Source: Spongilla lacustris
Lineage: Eukaryota > Porifera > Demospongiae > Spongillida > Spongillidae
Length of the DNA stretch: 64,000 bases
Direction of reading: 5' to 3'
Assembly (NCBI GenBank): GCA_949361645.1
Contig: OX442417.1
Span: forward strand, 4,818,819 to 4,882,818
Shown here: positions 43,461 to 53,946 of the stretch, piece by piece
Layout: each line of letters opens with the position of its first letter
Position numbering within the stretch: position 1 is the stretch's first letter
The notes under the pieces: generated by a model
Told to the model about the DNA's origin: nothing
The model's input: the letters and a program-made list of their open reading frames with translations, nothing else
Databases searched by the model: none
Position numbers and translations under genes: made by a program

Positions 43461-46275
43461 ATGCTAAAGGGATTGACTCTACTTGCTGTTCTGGCGGCCC
43501 TTCCAGCGGCCATCGCTCGTCCTCGTGTCCATAACTCTGAGATGGTAAGTCCTCACGAAATCGAGCATGCAGCATGCATGCGGCATATCGTTGCTGCATG
43601 CGACAAAGGAGCTCAAAATATTAACGATGTAAATGTACATGTATTCTATTTTGTATTGCGTAGAAAAGAAGTTGTGGAGGAAATTAGATAAGATTCATAC
43701 GATACGATGGCAAAGTGCGCACTGCGCAGGCATGCACAAGCGCAAAGTAATATATCATATACGTAAGAGGCGGATTTAATTTAGGGGGAGGGTGTAATTG
43801 GGGTATACCCCCCCCCCCCCCTCTCTCTCTCTCTCTCTCTTCCCCCCCCCCCCCCCCCCCCCCACGCAAAACCTATGTTGTATTCATGACTTCTTATGTG
43901 GAATACTGTGTATTATGCGTCTATGTCGCTAACGTACATGCATGTATCCCCTAAACCCACACAGGTGATGCAGACTGCAGGTGAGTATGTGCATGTGTTT
44001 ATGTGATTGTTAAATAAAGTTATCTCGAAAAACGTCCTTCATGTATATGCAGATTTGGATACAACTGTGGACGATGTTTATATCCAATCAAATTCCGATA
44101 ACCTTGCGGATGGTAAGAATATAGTTGGTCGTTGAAGCCATGAAAATAATGGCATAATTGCATAGTAACAAGCCCAGATAAGGTGTTACGCTACATGAAC
44201 GCTGAGATTGATGAAGAGAATGGACAGAAAGAGGAAGAGGTAAGCTGCTGTTATTCTCTCTACTTGATATGACTAATAATTATGTATTATTCCCTTCGTG
44301 CGGGATACAAAGGCTGAATCGGTAAGTAATATATAGCCTCGTTCCCAGGCCCTGTTTTTCACAGGGCACGGTAGTCACTGCCAGGGTCCGAGCGCGCATG
44401 CGCTAGCTTGTCCCAGAAAACCTAGGGTAATTCTATACTTTTGGGCTTGAGTGTAAGGCGTTGAAGGTGAAGACAAGATAAACAATAAGCCACCGTTTCT
44501 CGGAACTCAACAGAATACACCATCGTGAAATCAGACGAGTATACGGAATGGTTTCCAAAAGGAAATTATATTACCCCCTGTGACAAACTATAGCGCATGC
44601 GCGCAACGACCCTGGCATTGTCTACCAGACCCAGTTTTTCACCCCCCGTAGCTTTAATAAAAACAGAGCCTGGGGACGAGGCTAGTAATACATCGGTTTA
44701 TGTCAGTGCTTGAGAAGAATGAATTGTCAGCATGTACCCAAACTGTTTGGTGAAGTGGAATATTATACAGCAAAATGAAATAAAAATCAAGAATTTACTA
44801 ATGCCTATGACCATGGGAAAATACAAAGTGAGATCATAAACAGAAAATACAAAGGAATAAAAAGAATACTCAGGCACATGCACACACATAATAACACATA
44901 CATATTCTATTCATACCTGGAAGCATTTATATGATCATTGTATGCTGGGTATTTAAGTGTGCATCAAATATATACTTGATGTCAAACAAATTTATTATTC
45001 TCTTTTTAAAATCATAAACATGAAGATGGCTACTAAGTGTGTAAGTTATTGACTGAAATCATTATTTTCAAAGTATATAACTATTTTCTTTCTTGCAGTG
45101 TGTGAGTCAGTTAAACAATGCATTTTGTTACTGTAAATTAATGACTGGATGTACCTTGTGGCTCTGTGGAATCTACATATTAGACAGTAAGCCTATTTTT
45201 GTATGCTTGATGAGCTCATTTACTCAAGCATCTGTCAATTATAATTATATATATATATATATATATATATGATGTGGATCAATGAAGTGTGTAAGTGAGA
45301 GCATTATATGTACATTATTTCTGTGAATTAAAAACTCATTTTCATATAACAATTCAGATGGTAAGTTACTTTTCATAATATGCCATAATCAGTGCAATGT
45401 TTGGACATGATTGCTGTATGCATGTGGCCTACACTGATATAGACTGTAAGTTGCTAACAATTGGTGCTTGGTACATTAATATTACTTATACTAACTTCAA
45501 CTGAACTTGAATACTGACAAAAAGTCGGTAAGATCTTGATTGATGCATGGTTGTACTAATGTGACAGACACAATTCATTTTAGCCATCTTCAGTAAGTAT
45601 TACTTGCTGATTGAAACGAAGATAATCCATTTTATTACTAATATACCTGGAAATAAAACTAATAAAACTAATTAGACTACGATAGTAAGTATGCTTTTAC
45701 AGTTATTCATATAACAATTTCAATTTCACTCTTACTAAAAAATGGAGATCGTAAGTATCACTTCTCGAGTGCTCCACTGAGTGACTATTATTATTTGCTA
45801 TTGTCAACTGACTCGTCATACAGTGTGTAAGTTTTTGTAATGACCAATGATTGACCTTTACTAAAATCTCTCTCCCCTCCATCCTACCATTTTGATATAT
45901 GCATATCAGAGACCTGTAAGTTATAGGGGCACAGTAACAATGTACTATCTCAAGTAATCTCTTTTCATGCGTGAAATATATGCAAACTACATAGCCAGTA
46001 AGCTCCTGCCATACGCCAAACTTTTATTTTTAAAATATTTCTCTACACTATATAGTCTGTAAGTATACGTATCCGGAGTATGGCATCATGTTGAATATCC
46101 GCTTTATTATTTACTCGCAATCCTCGCGCACTTACAAGGGCTACTCGGGGAAGTGTGTAAGTGGTATATACATGTAGGCATACGTTCTTGTCAACATGTT
46201 TTGTTGATTCTCTTGACTCTTCTGTGCCTGAAGTGTGTGATTAAGGGTGGTTGCTGCGTCAAGTTCTACCCATAA
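43461..46275 (+). CDS. Micro-exon gene for a secreted Cys-rich peptide (~123 aa, ~21 exons)
   Basis: Exon 1 (43461-43544, 28 codons) is a signal peptide: MLKGLTLLAVLAALPAAIA, then a short stretch to a GTAAGT donor. Exons 43965-43980, 44053-44112 and 44166-44239 join in matching phases (1, 1, 0) and encode an acidic Asp/Glu-rich pro-region. From 44313 onward all exons are phase 0 and tiny, listed in the next entry. The last exon, 46234-46275, has three Cys codons and ends at TAA (46273-46275). The modelled C-terminal part has eight Cys, an even number suited to disulfide folding. No dibasic processing site is obvious before it. This is the layout of a secreted prepropeptide; the family is not recognised and no activity is claimed. 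Seen directly: signal peptide, splice consensus and frame. Inferred: that all exons are joined in one mRNA. The acceptors at 44312, 45025 and 46138 are the least certain. Confidence 0.7.
43808..43863. repeat. Poly-C / (CT)n / poly-C block
   Basis: C14, then about ten CT units, then C22, within the first intron of the micro-exon gene. The polypyrimidine tract is not directly followed by an AG that would serve the next exon. Confidence 0.9.
44313..46156 (+). other. Tandem micro-exon array (ten 3-nt exons)
   Basis: Each entry is a codon set lying between an AG and a GTRAGN donor. 44313-44321 (9 nt), 45026-45040 (15, or only 45038-45040), 45099-45101 (TGT), 45184-45186 (ACA), 45288-45290 (TGT), 45358-45360 (ATG), 45443-45445 (ACT), 45535-45537 (TCG), 45584-45592 (9), 45676-45684 (9), 45748-45750 (ATC), 45824-45826 (TGT), 45910-45915 (6), 45995-45997 (CCA), 46056-46058 (TCT), 46139-46156 (18, or only 46154-46156). 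Between 45041 and 46157 there are 14 GTAAG donors and one GTGAG, where about one GTAAG would be expected by chance in 1.1 kb. Introns in that stretch are about 46-101 nt and most have a pyrimidine-rich end before AG. Every exon length is a multiple of three. Confidence 0.75.
44336..44682. mobile_element. 347-bp MITE with TA target in an intron
   Basis: Left end gcctcgttcccaggccctgt and right end, reverse-complemented, gcctcgtccccaggctctgt are a 24-bp inverted repeat with two mismatches. TA flanks both sides (44334-44335, 44683-44684), as for Tc1/mariner-type MITEs. It sits in the one long intron that precedes the densest part of the micro-exon array. Confidence 0.85.
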
Positions 46276-47085
46276 GATTGACTTTCAATTTAAGATCCTG
46301 ATGAACTGAGATTTATTTTCCTGCAGCTGATTCTTACATAGTATTGCTTACAGTGTGAAAACTTCATTTGTTTAAAATGCTTACTTATACCGCTATATAT
46401 GTACATGTTAAGCGCAAAGCGTGGACTTGGGTACAATCCATGGATTGGCTGGGATTGCTCGTGCGCGAAGCATAGATCAGGACATCGCCCTGCGCAAAGC
46501 ATAGATCAGACAGATCTGCAATATATATATATATTAGCGATGGGTATAAGTTCCGTATAACGAATAATGAGTACATTCACATCACTTGATATCAAATTGG
46601 GGCATCCAGTAAAGTAATTCGCCTTACCACACATGTCTATATCATCTTCTGGCATGCATGGCCAGTAGCCTTTTGGCAACCAACATGTACGTACCGATAC
46701 ATGTTACGCGCAACCGGTGAAGCATGGATTTGCGCAAGCTCAGTAGCCCGGGATTCTCCTGCGCAAACCCTGGGTACATGGTTTGTTTGCGCAATAGGAA
46801 GAGAAAAACAGACTTATATGGGAAGATAAAGATAAAGTTTCATTGGTATCACTACTCTTACATTAAAACGGAGTAACGTTGTTTATGGACTGAAAAATAT
46901 TTATCATCCATGGCTGAGTTAGTAATACATAAATGATATTCTGCATACCAAATTTAGATAGTAGCATATGTGATCAGTGTAAATATGTTGCAACATGAGT
47001 TATGAAATTCAGTTAATATATTTTGAAAGCATATGCATCCAGTTATGAATAAAAAGCAATGAAACTAATATATACTATAAGAAAG
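46276..47085. other. 3' flank of the micro-exon gene
   Basis: Presumably includes the 3' untranslated region; no canonical AATAAA close to the stop was found. A 'gcgcaaagc' motif repeats around 46415-46500, and similar 'gcgcaa' motifs occur at 46690-46790. Confidence 0.4.
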
Positions 47086-47320
47086 TTGGTGGTATATAGG
47101 ATTTGAAGGCAATAATGGTGTAAAAAGCAGGGGGAAAAGGGTTGAATGATAAGGAAAAACGAAATAGTCCTATTTTTAGCCGGCATACATTGTAAATAAA
47201 AACAATGCATCGTTCATGCATGTGCTAAATATAGGACTAATATTTCGTTTTTCCTTATCATTCAACCCTTGTTTCCCTGCTTTTTACACCATTATTGCCT
47301 TCAAATCCAACATAACCAAC
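47086..47320. mobile_element. Hairpin MITE, ~90-bp arms
   Basis: Arms of about 47086-47180 and 47228-47320 are reverse complements with few mismatches, sharing 'tgaaggcaataatggtgtaa' and 'aatgataaggaaaaacgaaa', separated by ~47 bp. No coding frame; target duplication unclear. Confidence 0.8.
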
Positions 47321-47734
47321 ATTCTCACAGAAAATGTTTTTATATAGAGCAAAGAACTAACTACACTACACTACACTACAGACAAATGTCCTTAAGAACT
47401 ATACTACCCTGCCCACTGGATATTGACAGAGAGTCAGAACAGAGGATGAAACGTTTTAGGTTATATTCAATGCAGGAAGGGGCCTAATGTAGTAGGTGTT
47501 TATGGGCTATTACAACAAAAATGATTCCTTTATTACTTAGTTTATTTGGGGCCTTTTTTGCTTTTGTCATTTATAATAGCTCCCTACTGTGGCACAGTGG
47601 GATGAATCCGGCTATAGGTGTGGTTCTAGCTAGATGCATAAACCTGCAAAAACCACCACACATGCAGAGAAGTGAAATGGCAAAGTGGAGGTCAACAGCA
47701 GGCTGCATTTCTCAGCTAAGATTCAGTATATGAA
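47321..47734. other. Non-coding interval
   Basis: No gene recognised. A short 'actac' tandem at about 47360-47380. Confidence 0.4.
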
Positions 47735-48790
47735 GTCCCCAATTGGTGACCCCAGGATCTCCAAATTAGGAAGGATGGAGGACTTTACTGCATCTGGAAA
47801 ATGGGAGTTGCCATTCAAGCTAAACATTTCACATTTGGGGAGATTTGATGTGAAGCCCTAAATGTGGCCCCAGCTCTTCAATCAACTGCAAGGCGCGCAC
47901 TACTGCTGACCTCTCACCTGCAAGCACACCATCATCCAGATACCACAAATAAAGACTTACTAGGTCAAAGCAACCATCATCTGCTTCTATGCTGGAAACA
48001 AGCTTCCGAAGGACAAGAGCAAACAGCATTGGGCCCAGCGGGTCCCCTTGCTGCACACCTGACTGTGAGCTAATTGTACCCTTGGGTGCCACAGAAAGGA
48101 CTATTAATCATAACACCATGACACACAGGGCAGCAATTCAGGAAAGAAGAGAGCACACTCATCAAGGATAGCCTATCTGGATATGGTATCAAAGGTATTT
48201 GACATACCATGAAAAATGGAAAGTCTCTCACACTGTGGACAACATTCTCTGCACCTGCCTTGCATGCTATACCAAACTGAGATGGTTTGTAAAAGGGCAA
48301 GAAGCTATCCCTCATACTTGCACAGAATCTGATGCACTTACCTGTCAGTCTGCGTAGAGTTTGACCAACAGCAATGGGGTCTAACGTCAGTGAGCGCATT
48401 ACTTTCCCTGGGATTTAGGGCAATCAGTCTGGCACCAGCTAAGAGACAGGTTTGGGGGCCTTACCAGATGCCAAGACATTAACAACTCCTCATGGCACAG
48501 ATTGGTGAGTGGAGGGGAACTGAAGCTGCATCAAGAAAGTGTTGCACAGAGAGTCCTGAGGGGGCCTGCAGAGGTGCCCTTTGGGAAAGATCTCAGGATG
48601 TGGAGAATATCAAAGGAAGGACTGAGTGTATCAGGTTCAGAAGACGATGCTGGAGACAAAGGAACTGGGCAGGTAGGATGATTGGAGCAGTGCCATTGGT
48701 CAAAAAAATTCGACAAGCTTTACCTGCTTAGCCTAGGGAAACAGCAGAGGAGACAGTTTGTTTGGAGTTTATTAGATGTGAGGTGACCCT
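47735..48790 (-). pseudogene. LINE reverse-transcriptase fragment, minus strand
   Basis: Read on the minus strand: finger/palm regions with motifs like 'FDTISRQAILDECALFFPEL' (about 48100-48170), then GVQQGDPLGPMLFALVL and YLWYLDDGVLAGERS (48055-47920), then 'PHLGLHIKSP' and 'LEILGSPIGD' (about 47740). It covers the N-terminal RT half that other copies here lack. There are several frameshifts and stops. Confidence 0.8.
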
Positions 48791-49840
48791 TTGTAGAGCT
48801 GAGGTCATTGGCCCTGCAGATTTTTGCCATTGCCAAGAGATGAGGTACATTGTTTTAAATCAAACCTCAATTCTGTCAGGGAATTGAGTCCGCCTCCTCC
48901 CCTGGACTGTATTCCCTGGATATACAATTTTTTAGATGGACCATGTTCCCTAGTGAGTTGGGTCCAAAGGGGATGGTATTCCCTAAGGGTATACGGTCCC
49001 CTGGACCGAACATTGCCCCGGACTGTATCACCAGGCAGCTGCTGCTGAGAGGATTCTATTGCAGATGGTCGGAGGGGCAAAGTATCTGGCTGGGGTAGGG
49101 AAAGCTCAAGGCCGTAGACAACGGGGTGCTTGGGGGTGCTAAAGCACAGCCAAATTTTTAGGAGACCTTTTAAAACAAAAAAATAGTGCTTTTCGGTATA
49201 ACTTGATGTGAAGTATAACTACATATACATGTATGTTTGCTACTAGCTTTTTGTATTGTATAATCATATCATGCGCATAAAAAAATGAATTAAATTAACT
49301 ATGGATATGCACTGGTACTTGCTCAATACCCTACCATATATGCATCTACCTGTTATTGGAGATTATGAGAGTTCTACAAATTAAAGCCCATGTGCTTCTA
49401 CATATAGACGGCCGTATGTATACATACATGCATGTACTCAACAAGTCCTGCCACTGACAGGGGGACACCGAACAAGCCCAAATTTGATTTTCCTAAGTGT
49501 ATTTTTGGGTCAAAACATTCTACATGCAACATACATAGTACTGTCTCTATATATTGCAAATAAGTTGGAAAAAATGGTTTGCCAAATGCGATTTGAACCT
49601 ACAGTCATACATATGTGCTTTTCCATCCCCCAGCATCCGTGATCCATGCATCTCACCATGTCAAATAGGTGTTTACAGCTATCAAAAGTATTTTTGGGAG
49701 GTGACAATGTAGCTTTGAAAAATTACACCAATTAAACGAACTTGGCTTCAGTGTATGTCAAGCTACATTCCACATATGAACAAAAATTCATAATGACAGA
49801 CCCTTATTCTTCTCATCTTTGCCTAAGTGTTCATCACCAC
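48791..49840. other. Non-coding interval
   Basis: Contains 'ccctggactgtat'-type direct repeats at about 48900-49030. A box-B-like sequence ggttcaaatc sits on the minus strand at 49590-49599. No gene recognised. Confidence 0.4.
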
Positions 49841-50070
49841 CCGTACCACCCTGGACCTACTGGACCAACATGTACCCTATCCTGGACCTACATGTGCCTA
49901 CATAGGCCTATCCCTTTGACCTACATGTACCTATATAGGTCTATCCAGTGTATATTAGTACACTGGACCTATGTAGGTCTATACCAATACTCTGGATCTA
50001 AATCTACCTACATAGGCCTACCCTGGATGTACATACATGTACCTACCCTGGACTACATGTACCTACTCCA
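49841..50070. repeat. Minisatellite of 'ctacatgtacctacatagg' type
   Basis: Degenerate ~30-bp units of ggacctacatgtacctacat and ataggcctatcc repeat about eight times. The same motif reappears once at about 51175-51215. Confidence 0.8.
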
Positions 50071-50109
50071 TGTTTGAGTGTTTTAGTGTTTACATGTAAC
50101 ATACAGTAT

Positions 50110-50278
50110 GCCTTTCAAGAGTGGGATTTTTAGTCCCTGGCCAAGCTGACATTCACCAACAATATGAAGCCATGAATGAGGAGCATGTCTATGTAAACTG
50201 TGTATGGCTTCACATGTAAAATGTGTTCAGTTTTTTTTTACACACAACATGCAAACACTATAAAACACACAAACTTGT

Positions 50279-50309
<31 letters not shown>

Positions 50310-50944
50310 TATAAACACACACCATGTCCTGCAAGAGTGGGGTTTTTAGTCCCTGGCCTCACCAACAATATGAAGCGGTGAATGATGAGCATATCTATGT
50401 AAACTGTGTACGGCTTCACATGTAGCCTTCCAAAAATGAGTTCAGTTTTTTACACACAACATGCAAACAGTAAAACACACACAAACTAGTACACACACAC
50501 CACATGCACACACAACACACATGCACACACATACACACACAAACTCACACACACACATGTCCTGCAAGAGTGGGGATTTTAGTCCCAGGCCTCGCCAACA
50601 ACATAACGCCATAAATGATGAGCATGTGTATGTATAAACTCACATGTAGCCTTCCAAAAATGAGTTCAGTTTTTTTTTTATAAAACACGCAAACTTGTAC
50701 ACACACATTTGTATACACACACATATACACATACACACATACACATACATGTACAGACACACCATGTCCTGAAAGAGTGGGGGTTTTAGTCCCAGGCCTC
50801 ACCAACAATGTGAAGCAGTGTATGATAAGCATCTATGTAAACTGTGTATGGCTTCACATGTAGCCTTCCAAAAATGAGTTCAGTTTTTTACGCATAATAT
50901 GCAAACACAAAACATTTGTATACAAATACACACACACACACACA

Positions 50945-51003
<59 letters not shown>

Positions 51004-51010
51004 ACACACA
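50110..51010. repeat. Four tandem ~220-bp satellite units with (CA)n
   Basis: Each unit has a gagtggg-ttttagtccc block, 'caacaatatgaagc...atgatgagcat', 'cttcacatgtagccttccaa', 'atgagttcagttttt', and a (CA)n stretch. The pattern starts at about 50115, 50335, 50570 and 50775. The final (CA)n at 50925-51010 is the longest. Confidence 0.85.
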
Positions 51011-52688
51011 GTCTTACTTGTGTTGTGTTCTGCCAGCAGCATATTTTACAACTGAGGGGTAGCTACGACCTTATGCTGATAAAATAGGCATACACAGAAA
51101 TGGCCCATACATAGGTGGACATTTATATATAGCTATTTCTTCAGATTGAATTTGTAACCAGGGTAGGCTTATGTGAAGGTACATGTACCTACATAGGCCT
51201 ACCCTGTATAGGCCTAATTGCAAGCAATTTGCTTCAAGACATCAGGCTAAAAGACAACAGAGACTGTATATTATTGCAAGCATGAGCATAGCTTTGCTAT
51301 GGTGCCTTCACATGGATACACTAGCTATGGTGCCTTTACTGTGGTAATATAAGTAGGCAAAACACAAAGCATGCAGTTCAGGGTAAGAAATGACTGACAC
51401 TAGCTATTGCCTGCAATGTCTTGATATATTGTGAACATAAATTTTATATTTCTTACACCTGAAAGGCTGTGATAGCGTTTGGTTGGCAGTGGATAACGAT
51501 CGACTATATAATTAATATAGATAGTGCCACTGTAGTGGTGTGGATACCATGCATATATAACGTTGGGAGACCATCAGACATACCGCAGATACAACAGAAT
51601 ACAATAAGCAGACTAAAGCTACCATGCCGTTGAAGCTGCTTCCAGCTTCCTAGATGCTCGATCTGGATCAATCAATGCGCATTTTCTAGAAAACACATGC
51701 ACGTAGCCATACTGCATGGTGCGCGTATGCGCCACACCTGTAGTTGCATCTCAGTTACTTGGATAAACTATCATCGCAACAGCTTATAACAGCAGATTAA
51801 AATTACGACTACATATATACCCACTACGTATGGGCGATGTTTACAAACGATACGGATCGTACTTAACTCAACTGGTAGCTACAAACCGCGTCGGGTAGCG
51901 CTATAGTAGGAGTCCGGAATCGATTTCATCCAGTATAAAACTGGTACATATCACAGATGGAGGGGATCCTTAACTTGCAGCCTTACAATGTACGTGTTCC
52001 GCGCGTGAGTCAATTTTGAGGGCACGAGACGGAGAACATACTGATTCAATATGGTGTACTTCTTTCAATTATGGAAGCCGATTTTTAAATTGGAAGACCT
52101 AGTTTTCAGTACATATTTATATAGCTGTTCGATGTACTAGCTATATGATTCTCTCATGGCAAAATAGGAAATCGTAAAGGTGTTGACAAAAGGTCGTGGA
52201 ATATTTTAATGAGAAACGCACCCATTCCCTTGTAGAAAAATCTGGTGTGCAAACATGTCTATGGGAAGATACACGGGAATATTCGGTGATTCGCAAACCG
52301 CGAATTGATTACCTTTTCCTTTTGAATTGACCGCTCATTTCTGGATATGCATGCCGGTGTCACGATATAGATTATCCCCCGTAATAAATTATATATATAG
52401 AGCACTGCTGGTGCATCGTACTTCGCTCCATGTGTGAGTTAAAGTTCTCCACATAATTTTTTTATCTGCTGCTGATGTGCATGGGATAATAAATGGCTTC
52501 TTGCATGGGATATAACTCAAGGTTCAATAATAATCCAAGCTTTCAGTTCAAAAGGTTGTCCACATAATACAATACTGCTTCTTCATAATTCATTTCATTG
52601 CTCTTGGAAATAATTGAAATCATCAGCTATAAGTGACAGAAACATTAAATAAAAAGCATTATGCATAATTAACATCTGAATAGATTAC
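51011..52688. other. Non-coding interval
   Basis: No coding sequence recognised; it may be intron or flank of the orphan exon at 52689-52789. Confidence 0.35.
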
Positions 52689-52789
52689 CTCTGGGTACAG
52701 AACATATGCCATGCAAGGATGTTTGCTCTGTTGCCTCCATATCCCTCATCAATGGCAATTCCATATAAAAGGTGCTGAACTGCATCAAC
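52689..52789 (-). CDS. Candidate internal exon with a Sel1-like motif
   Basis: On the minus strand a 101-bp open stretch lies between an AG acceptor preceded by a T-rich tract and a GTAATC donor. It encodes VDAVQHLLYGIAIDEGYGGN followed by RANILAWHMFCTQ. The spacing L-Y-G-x-A-x-x-x-G-Y-G-G-N-x-x-x-x-x-A-W-x resembles a Sel1/TPR-like repeat. Sister exons were not identified, so the gene is unassigned. Confidence 0.4.
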
Positions 52790-53056
52790 CTTTATGAAGA
52801 ATAAAAAGTTTCTAAGTGCTGCAATAGTTAGCAATATCTGAGGTCATTCCCTTCCAATAGAAACGTTCAGCCACCTTCTCTTGCCTACAGTCATGCATGT
52901 ATGAAGTGAAGAAACACATCAGAAAGTAATTACCGGCGATTGCTATACTACAACGTAATTACCAACGATTGCTTCAAATTATAATATAGTGAATTGCTAT
53001 GCTGCTATACAACTGAGAGCATAGATAAAATCTTTAATAGGATCTATCTCATTATT

Positions 53057-53460
53057 TTACATGCTAGTAGAAGGATATACATGTATATAGTGAAACCAAT
53101 TCACAACGTATAATACAACGTACGTTTTATGAACTCCAATATGACCGCCTGCTGGATCTTTGTGAACGGTGTCAAGCAGTCTAACCTTCTCGTCAACCGT
53201 AACAACTCGATACCTTTCTTCCTCCTGTACAGACGTCAGCCCTTTCTTCCGCCTTTTTTGTCTTGAAAAGCAAGCCATCTTCGGTTATGAAACCCTCACT
53301 GAGACATTTCTGTCGATAAGCCCTTTTAGCATCTTTGACCCGGCATCTTTTGACTCCAACACATCCCGAGGCCAATTTCGCTGCTCACTGTCTTTGCTCT
53401 CAAGGAAACGAACAATTTCGTCGTATTCTTTTACATCCATCCGTTATAATGGACACGAGT
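53057..53460 (-). pseudogene. Integrase-like H2C2 zinc-region fragment (GIN1-like)
   Basis: The minus strand reads 'MDVKEYDEIVRFLESK' near 53450, then 'FITEDGLLFKTKK', and after a frame change 'EKVRLLDTVHKDPAGGHIGVHKT'. The H-x3-5-H part of the retroviral-type integrase zinc domain is clear; the Cys pair and DDE core are not found. It looks like a remnant of a Ty3/gypsy-type integrase or a host GIN1-like gene. Confidence 0.55.
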
Positions 53461-53946
53461 GAGCGTTGTATGAAGGGGGTTAATCTATTTCAAGGGATGA
53501 TAAACTATTTCGGAATAATCTATTCCAGAATAGATTATCCGGGGGATGAATTTTTGGGGGGATAATCTATTCCGTGACACCGGCACATTAATAGTCACGG
53601 TCCTCGAACTTTTAACTGCATTCCGGTTGGGTAGTTATATAGGCCAATATGAGGCCAATCTATTTCCCGGAGGACTGAAGAATACACGTTATAGAAATGT
53701 TTTTGCTGAACGGAGAACACTCGTATATAGTCATCTGACAAATATCAATTTCAAACTCTTTTTGAAAACTATAGTTTTCCGAACCAATACAAATGCAAAC
53801 TGGTCGTATTCCAAACATTGAAGAGTAGGGAAACAAACTGAATACACTCAACTGCATGTACAACGGTATGTACACCTTTTTAATTTTAAAGACAGATAAC
53901 TGAATTTTAGCACGTGAACGCTATAATAACAGTTGTGGAAGGGAAG
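53461..53946. other. 5' flank of the convertase gene
   Basis: Holds a short 'ggataatctattcc' direct/inverted repeat cluster at about 53495-53572. No defined promoter motif. Confidence 0.4.

Noticed and set aside
45241..45270. (AT)n run as possible regulatory element
   Set aside because: It lies inside a micro-intron and is explained as simple repeat.
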